Shown: one piece after another, positions 57,215-64,000 of the stretch
Layout: each line of letters opens with the position of its first letter
Position numbering within the stretch: position 1 is the first letter of the stretch
Source: an uncultured Alphaproteobacteria bacterium
Lineage (GTDB): Bacteria; Pseudomonadota; Alphaproteobacteria; Rhodobacterales; Rhodobacteraceae
Direction: 5' to 3'
DNA: 64,000 bases
NCBI GenBank assembly: GCA_902574225.1
Contig: CACGMO010000001.1
Coordinates: forward strand, 81,559-145,558
Position numbers and translations under genes: made by a program
Notes under the pieces: generated by a model
What the model saw: the letters and a program-made list of their open reading frames with translations, nothing else
Database searches by the model: none
What the model was told of the DNA's origin: nothing

Positions 57215-58807
57215 GTGACGAAAAATTTTGATGTAATTATTGTTGGTATGGGTCCTTCCGGTCTCGTTTTAGCTGGCTTGCTTGCCAGCTATGGCATTAA
57301 GGTTGGTATTTTTGAAAAGAATAAAAGTACTGTCAAAGAACCACGAGCGGTTTCTATAGATGATGAGTCACTCCGAATTCTTCAGAGCTTTTCATTGCAT
57401 AAAGCGGTGTTAAAGAATGTTGCTCAAAATTATGGGTCTCATTACTACGATGCCAAGGGAAAGCTATTTTTGAAAGTTGAACCGAATTCATGTGAAAATG
57501 GCTTTTTTAAACGAAATGCTTTTGATCAACCGACCTTTGAAAGTACATTGAGGAAACATCTAGAGGGTAAAAAAAACATCAACATTCATTTTTCGCATAC
57601 ACTAATTTCTATAAAAAACGAGACTAACCGTGTTATTGCGAATTTTGAGGATAGCAAAGGGATAAAAAAAAGCATTTTAGGACGGTATCTCGTAGGTTGT
57701 GATGGTGGACAATCAACTGTTAGAGACCTTATTGGCGTGGTAATGAGAGGTAGCACTTTTCATCAAAAATGGTTAGTTGTTGATATATATAATACAAAAA
57801 ATTTTTTTAGGCATACGCAAGTTTATTGTAACCCTGAACGTCCATCCATAACTTTGCCTGGGCCCAATGATATAAGGAGATATGAGTTTAAACTAAATGA
57901 TGGAGAGGGATATAAAAAATTAAGTGAAGATTTCATAAGAAAGCTTATAGGAAATGTCGGAGTAGATGGTCAAGCAAAGATTAGAAGATCACAAGTATAT
58001 CAATTTCATGCATTGATCGGTTCAGATTGGAAAAAAAAATCTGTATTTATTGCAGGTGATGCAGCGCATTTGTCTCCGCCGTTTGCTGGGCAGGGAATGA
58101 ATAGCGGAATTAGAGATGTAGGGAACTTGGGTTGGAAATTAGCGTTAGCTATTAAAATGCCACAATCAAGCAATATACTGGAAACCTATTTTCTGGAAAG
58201 AAAAGAACATTGCTGGGCCCTAATTGATTTGGCGATACGAATGGGTAAAATAATGATGCCAAAAAACAGCTTGTATTCTTTTTTTAATGCATCTTTTTTT
58301 AGGCTAATGAAGTTAAATAAAACACTGCTTAGTTATATGTCTCAAATGAAATATCGGCCCAAACCTAAATTAAAAACGGGACTTATTTTTTTTCATGGGA
58401 AAGAGACAAGGGATGATAAGAAATTAATTGGAACGCTATTTCCACAACCCTTAGTGCAAGATAAGGCTGGAATTTTGTCTAACTTGGATGAGGTTTTGGG
58501 TAACAAGTTTTCTTTAGTTTGTTATATAAAAAACCATGAGACTTACATCAGTCTGGAGAAAGATCTTAATAATTTTTCAAAAACTTGTAAGGTTGTTATT
58601 GTATTGAATCAATCATGCATGATTTTCCCGAGTAAGCATGAGGTTGTTCGAGATTTTAATAACCTTTTAGAAAAAATGGAGACAAGGGTGCCAGAGAATA
58701 GTGTTCTTTTACTTCGACCTGATAAATTAGTATCCGCAATCTATGAAAAGAATAATCTTCATTATTTATCAAATTTATTAAATAATAACGAGATATTTAG
58801 TTTTTAG
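57215..58807 (+). CDS. FAD-dependent aromatic hydroxylase, MhpA-like (first copy)
   Basis: A 530-aa class A flavoprotein monooxygenase of the MhpA/PHBH group. Seen: the Rossmann motif VGMGPSGLVLAGLLASYG, the DG motif LVGCDGGQSTVRDLIG and the GD motif FIAGDAAHLSPPFAGQGMNS. A C-terminal thioredoxin-like domain of about 140 residues follows, as in MhpA. It probably hydroxylates a phenolic acid with NAD(P)H and oxygen. The start is a GTG with no strong ribosome site, 17 bp after the FAH gene. Related to the hydroxylase at 62323-63792. Confidence 0.88.
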   Translation: MTKNFDVIIVGMGPSGLVLAGLLASYGIKVGIFEKNKSTVKEPRAVSIDDESLRILQSFSLHKAVLKNVAQNYGSHYYDAKGKLFLKVEPNSCENGFFKRNAFDQPTFESTLRKHLEGKKNINIHFSHTLISIKNETNRVIANFEDSKGIKKSILGRYLVGCDGGQSTVRDLIGVVMRGSTFHQKWLVVDIYNTKNFFRHTQVYCNPERPSITLPGPNDIRRYEFKLNDGEGYKKLSEDFIRKLIGNVGVDGQAKIRRSQVYQFHALIGSDWKKKSVFIAGDAAHLSPPFAGQGMNSGIRDVGNLGWKLALAIKMPQSSNILETYFLERKEHCWALIDLAIRMGKIMMPKNSLYSFFNASFFRLMKLNKTLLSYMSQMKYRPKPKLKTGLIFFHGKETRDDKKLIGTLFPQPLVQDKAGILSNLDEVLGNKFSLVCYIKNHETYISLEKDLNNFSKTCKVVIVLNQSCMIFPSKHEVVRDFNNLLEKMETRVPENSVLLLRPDKLVSAIYEKNNLHYLSNLLNNNEIFSF

Positions 58808-58860
58808 AGTGTATAGTTAATATAAATTTAAAAATTATTAACAACTGGGGAGGAAGTTTA

Positions 58861-59889
58861 ATGAAATTATTTTTAAGATTTTTAGTCGCATCTGCTACTG
58901 TAATGTTTCTTTCATTATCTGCATACGCAGGAGAAGTGGTGCTAAAGTTCCATTCATTTCCACCAATGCCTGCAAATTCTAACGCAAAGTTTGTTAAGCC
59001 GTGGAGTGAAAAGGTATTAGCGGAGTCAAATGGAGAAATAAAAGTTGAAATATATCCTGCGATGCAGCTTGGTGGAAAACCACCTCAACTTGTTGATCAA
59101 GTAAGAGACGGTGTAGTAGACATCGTTTGGACTGTTGCTGGTTATACACCGGGAAGATTTCCACACTTAGAAGCGTTTGAATTACCGTTTATGCCTGCAT
59201 CTGCTGAGGCGACATCTCAAGCACTACAAGAATACGTAGATACTGTAGCTGCCTCTGACCTTAAAGACTATAAGGTTTTAGCCGTATTTTGTCATGCTCC
59301 AGGAAAAATTCATACTAAAGAAAAGGTTATTAAGTCTGCAGCTGATTTAAATGGTATGAAGATGCGTGGTCCTACAAGAGTGATAACCAAAATGTTAGAA
59401 GGCTTAGGAGCAACGCCGGTAGGAATGCCTGTCCCTGCGGTGGCTGGAGCACTATCAAAGGGTGTGATCGATGGCATGGTTGTGCCTTGGGAAATTATGC
59501 CGTCTTTCAAACTTCATGAGCTTACAAAAGCACATACTACAGTTTCGGGATCCAGAGGATTATACACAACCCCGTTTTTGTTCTTGATGAATAAAGCGAA
59601 ATATGAGTCCTTAAGTGATGAGCATAAAAAGGTTATTGATAATAATGCTGGTCTCGCTCTGGCAAAACTTGCTGGACAACTTTGGGACGGTTTCGAAGTT
59701 CCAGCTAGGAAGTTAGCATTAGATGCTGGCGGAACAATACACTCTCTATCAGGAGGTCCTCTTGCAGAAATGAAGGCAGCTGGTGAAGGCCTTGAGAAGG
59801 ATTGGATTAAATCAGCTAATGATCGCGGCCTAGATGGTGCAATGCTTGTTAAAACTGCGAAAGACTTAATCGCAAAATATGACAAGTAA
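58861..59889 (+). CDS. dctP: TRAP transporter substrate-binding protein DctP
   Basis: Periplasmic receptor of a tripartite ATP-independent (TRAP) carrier for organic acids. It has 342 aa. The signal peptide ends at AYA-G (cleavage after residue 23). The conserved carboxylate-binding Arg lies in GMKMRGPTRVI, followed by GATPVGMPVPAVAGALSKGV and the DGMVVPWEI segment. GGGGAGGAAG precedes the ATG, the strongest ribosome site of the cluster, in line with high expression. The ligand is unknown; the neighbours point to an aromatic or related acid. Confidence 0.95.
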   Translation: MKLFLRFLVASATVMFLSLSAYAGEVVLKFHSFPPMPANSNAKFVKPWSEKVLAESNGEIKVEIYPAMQLGGKPPQLVDQVRDGVVDIVWTVAGYTPGRFPHLEAFELPFMPASAEATSQALQEYVDTVAASDLKDYKVLAVFCHAPGKIHTKEKVIKSAADLNGMKMRGPTRVITKMLEGLGATPVGMPVPAVAGALSKGVIDGMVVPWEIMPSFKLHELTKAHTTVSGSRGLYTTPFLFLMNKAKYESLSDEHKKVIDNNAGLALAKLAGQLWDGFEVPARKLALDAGGTIHSLSGGPLAEMKAAGEGLEKDWIKSANDRGLDGAMLVKTAKDLIAKYDK

Positions 59890-60412
59890 AAATACTTTGT
59901 TAGTTCTTGAAGAAACAGAGCGCCCAAACGATATTTTTGGGCGCTTTTTACTTAAGATTGTAACATATTTAGCGATTTGTGGAGGTATAGTACTTGTTGT
60001 AATAGTACTTATAAATTTCATTTCTATCGCAGGTAGAACAATGTTTGGAAAGCCTCTTACAGGAGATTTTGAACTTGTTGAAATGGGATGTGCCGTTGCA
60101 ATGTTTTCATTTTTGCCGCTTTGTCAATTTAAGAATGGCAACGTTATTGTAGATTTTTTTACAATAAACCTCTCTGACAAAATTAAAGACTGCTTAAATG
60201 GGCTGGGTGCTTTTTTATTTTTTTTAGTATCTTCTTTTTTTACATGGAGGATGGTTTATGGAGCCTTAGACATGTTCAAGTACAATGAACAAACGATGTT
60301 ACTTCAAATTCCTGTTTGGATTCCATTTGTTCCTGCGGTTATTTCTTTTGGTATTCTATCGATAACTTGCCTTTATACATCAATAATATTTTTCAAATCT
60401 GCTCTAAAATAG
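59879..60412 (+). CDS. dctQ: TRAP transporter small membrane subunit DctQ
   Basis: Small integral membrane subunit linking DctP to DctM. It has 177 aa with four hydrophobic segments (about residues 28-51, 65-85, 102-128 and 145-170). The ISIAGRTMFGKPLTGDFELV motif is typical of the family. The ATG lies 11 bp inside the end of dctP. A strong terminator-like hairpin is embedded in codons 14-24, described separately. Confidence 0.93.
   Translation: MTSKNTLLVLEETERPNDIFGRFLLKIVTYLAICGGIVLVVIVLINFISIAGRTMFGKPLTGDFELVEMGCAVAMFSFLPLCQFKNGNVIVDFFTINLSDKIKDCLNGLGAFLFFLVSSFFTWRMVYGALDMFKYNEQTMLLQIPVWIPFVPAVISFGILSITCLYTSIIFFKSALK
59919..59949 (+). terminator. Terminator-like hairpin inside the 5' end of dctQ
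   Basis: A perfect 10-bp stem (AGCGCCCAAA with TTTGGGCGCT) encloses a 7-nt loop and is followed by a T-run. This is the standard shape of a Rho-independent terminator. It begins 30 bp after the dctP stop and lies entirely within dctQ coding sequence (TERPNDIFGRFL region). It should cut off part of the transcripts after dctP, giving more binding protein than membrane subunits. Translation of dctQ could oppose folding. Confidence 0.75.
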
Positions 60413-60424
60413 AAAATATTTATC

Positions 60425-61744
60425 ATGGATAGACTCTACCTCGGCATAATAGCTTTCCCAATTCTTTTTTCTTTATTGGCTGTGAGGGTTCCTATTGGTT
60501 TAGCAATGTTGGTCGTTGGCTGTTCAGGAACAATTTTTATCGCTGGTTGGTTGCCTATTATGTCCCAAGTAAAGACAAGTGCATGGCATCTTTTTTCTAA
60601 TTATTCATTCACTGTTATTCCTCTATTTTTACTGATGGGAAACTTTGCCTCTAAGGCGGGAATGAGTGAGTCGCTATTTCGGTTTGCTGGTGCTTGCCTT
60701 GGACACAGACGAGGTGGGGTGGCTATGGCAGCAGTCGGTGCATGTGCTGGTTTTGGCGCCATATGTGGTTCATCTCTTGCTACAGCCGCTACCATGGGTC
60801 GTGTGGCTCTTCCTGAGCTACGTAGAATGGGTTATTCTGGTTCTTTAAGCACTGGGGCTTTGGCCGCTGGTGGAACGTTAGGTATTTTGATACCACCATC
60901 AGTTATATTGATAATCTATTCAATTTTAACCGAACAAAATATTGCAAAAATGTTTTTAGCAGCCTTTGTGCCAGGTATCTTAGCTGCAATTGGATATCTG
61001 ATAGCAATAGCTATTTTCGTAAGGATAAAACCAGATTCGGGTCCACCCACAAACTATGTGGGATGGAGGCAAAGACTTAATTTATTTGGGCAAGTGTGGC
61101 AAATACTTGTTATATTTTTTCTTGTAATTGGAGGTATTTATCTTGGGTGGTTTACACCAACAGAGGGTGCTTCAATAGGTGCAGCCGGTACAGGTATTAT
61201 GGCACTCTTTACAAAAGGCTTCAATTTTAGTGATTTAATTGATGTTATTAAGGATACAGCTGTCACGTCCGCTATGATTTTTTTAGTATTATTAGGGGCT
61301 GAGTTCTTTAATTCTTTTATCGCACTTACGCAAATAACTAATGAATTGGCAACATTTGTTATTAGCAATGAGCTCTCTCCATATCTAGTCGTATTTTGCA
61401 TATTAGTTCTATACATTCTTTTAGGTTGTCTTATGGATAGCTTAGCTATGATACTACTAACTATACCTGTTTTTTTCCCCATCATTATTGAGTTAGATTT
61501 TGGAATGAGTATTGAAGAGGTTGCAATCTGGTTTGGTATCCTTACTCTTATTGTGGTTGAAGTGGGGCTAATAACCCCACCAGTGGGCTTGAATGTTTTT
61601 ATAATTAATAAAATGGCAAAAAATGTTCCAATTTCAGATACCTTTATTGGAGTTTTGCCATTTTTAATAAGCGACCTTATTAGGGTCGGCATACTGTTTA
61701 TCTTTCCTAGTATAAGCTTGTTTTTAATTCGGCTTTTTGGGTGA
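60425..61744 (+). CDS. dctM: TRAP transporter large membrane subunit DctM
   Basis: Main transport subunit, probably a sodium/solute symporter. It has 439 aa with about twelve hydrophobic segments. Family motifs are visible: IPLFLLMGNFASKAGMSESL, GAICGSSLATAATMG, GALAAGGTLGILIPPSVILI, then DSLAMILLTIPVFFPII and EVGLITPPVGLNVFII. It follows dctQ by 12 bp and completes the DctPQM set. Confidence 0.96.
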   Translation: MDRLYLGIIAFPILFSLLAVRVPIGLAMLVVGCSGTIFIAGWLPIMSQVKTSAWHLFSNYSFTVIPLFLLMGNFASKAGMSESLFRFAGACLGHRRGGVAMAAVGACAGFGAICGSSLATAATMGRVALPELRRMGYSGSLSTGALAAGGTLGILIPPSVILIIYSILTEQNIAKMFLAAFVPGILAAIGYLIAIAIFVRIKPDSGPPTNYVGWRQRLNLFGQVWQILVIFFLVIGGIYLGWFTPTEGASIGAAGTGIMALFTKGFNFSDLIDVIKDTAVTSAMIFLVLLGAEFFNSFIALTQITNELATFVISNELSPYLVVFCILVLYILLGCLMDSLAMILLTIPVFFPIIIELDFGMSIEEVAIWFGILTLIVVEVGLITPPVGLNVFIINKMAKNVPISDTFIGVLPFLISDLIRVGILFIFPSISLFLIRLFG

Positions 61745-61764
61745 AGTAATTTGGAGGTTTTGTA

Positions 61765-62313
61765 ATGAAAAATGAAGAAATAGTGGACTCGTTGAAGGTC
61801 ATAAAGTGTCAACATGTATCTTTAGAAGTTAGTAATGTTGATGTTTCTCTAAAGTTTTATAGAGACTTTCTGGGATTAAAGCTCTCAGAAAGGCATTATG
61901 CCAATGAAAATTCTGCCATACCCTTCGAAATGGCGTTTATGAGACTTGGTAAGCAACATCATGATCTTGTGCTAACGCATGATCCAAAGAGAGACTACCC
62001 AGAAAAAATATTTAATTCTGGTCCTGCTGGAATTCATCATTATGCATTTGAATGTCCAAATAAAAAAAGTTTCGACATGTATTTGGAAAGGGCAAAGGAA
62101 ATGTCATTAGAAATTGTAAGGGGACCCGTTCTTCATAGTGCATATCAATCTAAAGGTGATGGAACGTGGGGAGAAAATTGGAGTTTTTACGTTTTAGATC
62201 CGGATAAGCACCGAATAGAAATTTTTTGTGAAATGGCGGAGATAGACAATGCTGGTTATTATATAATGGAAAATGGTGAAAAGGTACCTAATAAAAAGGT
62301 AGAAGAAATTTAA
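61765..62313 (+). CDS. Single-domain VOC protein, glyoxalase/dioxygenase-like
   Basis: A 182-aa VOC-superfamily protein. Candidate metal ligands are His17 (CQHVSLEV), His91 or His92 (GIHHYAFE) and Glu152 (RIEIFCE), the H-H-E set of extradiol dioxygenases and some isomerases. An additional His pair lies at KQHHDLVL. GGAGG precedes the ATG. It is followed by a flavin hydroxylase 9 bp later, repeating the VOC plus hydroxylase pairing seen left of the transporter genes. Ring cleavage, isomerisation or hydrolysis are all possible. Confidence 0.82.
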   Translation: MKNEEIVDSLKVIKCQHVSLEVSNVDVSLKFYRDFLGLKLSERHYANENSAIPFEMAFMRLGKQHHDLVLTHDPKRDYPEKIFNSGPAGIHHYAFECPNKKSFDMYLERAKEMSLEIVRGPVLHSAYQSKGDGTWGENWSFYVLDPDKHRIEIFCEMAEIDNAGYYIMENGEKVPNKKVEEI

Positions 62314-62322
62314 TTAAAATAC

Positions 62323-63792
62323 ATGATGAAAAAGAATTTTGATTGCATCGTTATTGGTTACGGTCCTGTCGGCGCTTTACTCTCAATATTTCTATCAAAA
62401 TTAGGATTGAGTGTTGCGGTAATAGATAAAAATTTAGATGTTTATCCATTACCACGAGCAATACATTTTGACGAAGAAGTTATGCGTATTTTCCAAATGG
62501 TTAATCTTAGCAAGCAGATTTCTAATATCTCTCGAATTGGTACAAAGGGGATGCATTTTGTTGATGAAGAAGACAATATTTTAATGGAAAGAAAAGGATC
62601 AAACTCCATAGGGGAGTATGGTTGGCAAAAAAGCTGGTATTTTCATCAACCTCAGCTTGAAAGACTCTTGAGGAGTAACGCAGAGAAGGAGAAAAACTTT
62701 GTTAGCTTTTTGGGGTATGAAACCCAAGAAATAAACCAAGATAGTGATTTAGTAACTGTTACATCATATAGCAAGAGTTTAAAAAAAGAGCTTGTGCTAC
62801 AAAGCAAATACCTAGTTGGTTGCGATGGAGCAAACTCAAATACGAGCGACTTTATAGGGCAAGGAGTAAAAGATTATGGATTAAAAGAAAAGTTTTTAGT
62901 CCTCGATCTAGTAGTCGATAATCGATACCAAAACATTAAAAACTTGCCAGATTACACTGTTCAGCACTGTGATAAGGTTAGGCCAGTCACGCGTTGTTAC
63001 ATAAATAAAAAAAGAAGGAGATGGGAAGTCAAAATATTGGCTAGCGATAATGAAGACGAGTTCTTAAAAAGTAAAACTATATGGAAATTCCTAAGCAAAT
63101 GGATAGACAAGAAAAGTGCAAAAATCGAGCGTAGCCAATTATATACTTTTAGATCAATACTTAAGAAGAAATGGTTTAAAAATAGGGTAATTTTAGCAGG
63201 AGACAGCGCACACCTTTCTCCTCCCTTTCTTGGGCAAGGTATGTGTGCTGGTATTCGTGACGTTGCAGCCTTAGCATGGCGTTTAAAAGGATATGCCAGC
63301 AATAAACTGTCGGCTGATGATTTAGTAAACTATCAAGCAGAAAGGTTTCCGCATGTATCTGCTTTTATTAAGTTGGCTGCTGAAGTAGGCAAGATAATGT
63401 CCAATCCAGGCTTGCTTATGAAGTCTGAAAAGTCACAAAGCATGCGATTATTTGATTTCCCGAAACCGAGACTAAAAACTGGGTTTTTTTATAAATGTTC
63501 TTTATCTGGGACATTATTTCCACAATTTACTGAGGATAGTAAAAAAAGCGATGATACCCTTGGGTATAAATTTATTTTACTAGTTTTAGAAAATAATGCG
63601 TGTTCCGAAGTTAATATGGATCCAAACATACTAACTAAAAAAGTCGCTAAAGGGTCTTTAAGAAATTGGATTATTAAAAGCAAAAAAGAAGCGGTGATTA
63701 TTCGACCAGATAAATATATTTTTGGCAGCGCATCCTCAAAAAAAGAGGTAAGTTCACTACTTAATTGTTTTAGTCATATGTACCGAGCTTAA
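62323..63792 (+). CDS. FAD-dependent aromatic hydroxylase, MhpA-like (second copy)
   Basis: A 489-aa class A flavoprotein monooxygenase. Seen: IGYGPVGALLSIFLSKLG, PRAIHFDEEVMRIFQ (typical of MhpA-like enzymes), the DG motif LVGCDGANSNTSDFIG and the GD motif ILAGDSAHLSPPFLGQGMCA. The C-terminal thioredoxin-like domain is shorter than in the first copy. The two hydroxylases resemble each other along their length but are clearly diverged, so they probably act on different substrates or at different steps. Two ATGs occur in tandem at the start. Confidence 0.88.
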   Translation: MMKKNFDCIVIGYGPVGALLSIFLSKLGLSVAVIDKNLDVYPLPRAIHFDEEVMRIFQMVNLSKQISNISRIGTKGMHFVDEEDNILMERKGSNSIGEYGWQKSWYFHQPQLERLLRSNAEKEKNFVSFLGYETQEINQDSDLVTVTSYSKSLKKELVLQSKYLVGCDGANSNTSDFIGQGVKDYGLKEKFLVLDLVVDNRYQNIKNLPDYTVQHCDKVRPVTRCYINKKRRRWEVKILASDNEDEFLKSKTIWKFLSKWIDKKSAKIERSQLYTFRSILKKKWFKNRVILAGDSAHLSPPFLGQGMCAGIRDVAALAWRLKGYASNKLSADDLVNYQAERFPHVSAFIKLAAEVGKIMSNPGLLMKSEKSQSMRLFDFPKPRLKTGFFYKCSLSGTLFPQFTEDSKKSDDTLGYKFILLVLENNACSEVNMDPNILTKKVAKGSLRNWIIKSKKEAVIIRPDKYIFGSASSKKEVSSLLNCFSHMYRA

Positions 63793-63829
63793 TATTGCTT
63801 TAGTATAAACATGTAAAGTGCTGATTTTA

Positions 63830-64000
63830 TTAATATTTTACGACTTTATTTCCTTTTGAAAGCCACTCTTTTATTCCTTTAGTATTATAAATATTGGGAA
63901 AATCATTTGTTTTTTCTAATGCTTTCGCAATTGCAGTAGTTCTTCTGCCCGTTCTACAAAAAAGAATTATTCCCTTTTCAGAGTTTGTAATATTTTTAAC
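63830..64000 (-). CDS. Rhodanese-like protein, C-terminal part (cut by window edge)
   Basis: The minus strand carries 56 codons plus a stop, open to the window edge. The sequence LFCRTGRRTTAIAKAL holds the catalytic Cys and loop of a rhodanese-type domain (C-R-T-G-R-R), followed by NIYNTKGIKEWLSKG. It could be a small sulfurtransferase or a phosphatase-like DUF442 protein; the missing N-terminus would tell. It converges on the second hydroxylase with a 37-bp gap. Confidence 0.75.
   Translation of the reverse strand, partial: VKNITNSEKGIILFCRTGRRTTAIAKALEKTNDFPNIYNTKGIKEWLSKGNKVVKY

Overview
The window comes from an AT-rich alphaproteobacterium, probably marine. I rest this on gene order and family content: lexA-moeA-moaC-trpCDGE-ppiD, tig-clpP-clpX, an NDUFA12-type complex I subunit next to mlaD, ntrBC-ntrYX-trkA-hfq-hflX, and an alphaproteobacterial-type SOS box in front of lexA. 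The low GC and the TRAP carrier fit pelagic lineages such as SAR116 or low-GC Rhodobacterales/Rhodospirillales relatives, but I cannot assign a genus from sequence alone.

Region by region. (1) 1-13.2 kb, minus strand: lexA, molybdopterin genes, tryptophan genes, a PpiD-like foldase, an aminotransferase, parE, then glnA and glnB. Genes overlap or nearly touch. parE has no conventional start codon. (2) 13.4-23.1 kb: a tRNA-Leu(UAG) followed by a loose accessory stretch. It holds several small proteins of dimeric alpha/beta-barrel type (ABM/DUF1330-like), one of them tandemly duplicated, an alpha/beta hydrolase, a two-gene MaoC-like hydratase, acetoacetyl-CoA synthetase, a DDAH-like hydrolase and a hotdog thioesterase. 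Intergenic gaps are long, one secreted-protein gene is broken, and a short repeat occurs three times, each about 120-155 bp before a gene. (3) 23.1-53.3 kb: compact core genome with protein quality control, MlaD, fatty-acid carboxylase, RNase E, RF2, bactofilin, lipoate and queuosine enzymes, isoprenoid ispDF, the NtrBC/NtrYX two-component systems, TrkA, Hfq and HflX. (4) 53.3-63.8 kb: a decayed YiiX-like peptidase gene, thymidine kinase, then a catabolic island: BKACE enzyme, extradiol-dioxygenase-like VOC protein, FAH hydrolase, MhpA-like flavin hydroxylase, a complete TRAP transporter (dctPQM), a second VOC protein and a second MhpA-like hydroxylase. A rhodanese-like gene runs off the right edge.

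How the parts work together. GlnB, GlnA, NtrB and NtrC form the nitrogen circuit, but NtrC lacks the GAFTGA loop needed for sigma-54 contact and the glnBA upstream region shows no sigma-54 promoter. This suggests a sigma-54-independent nitrogen response like that of Rhodobacter capsulatus. The right-hand island reads as uptake of an organic (probably aromatic) acid by the TRAP system, ring hydroxylation by the flavoproteins, ring cleavage by a VOC enzyme and hydrolysis by the FAH protein. A strong terminator hairpin lies inside the 5' end of dctQ and could set the ratio of binding protein to membrane subunits. I see no phage, insertion sequence, CRISPR array or rRNA in the window.
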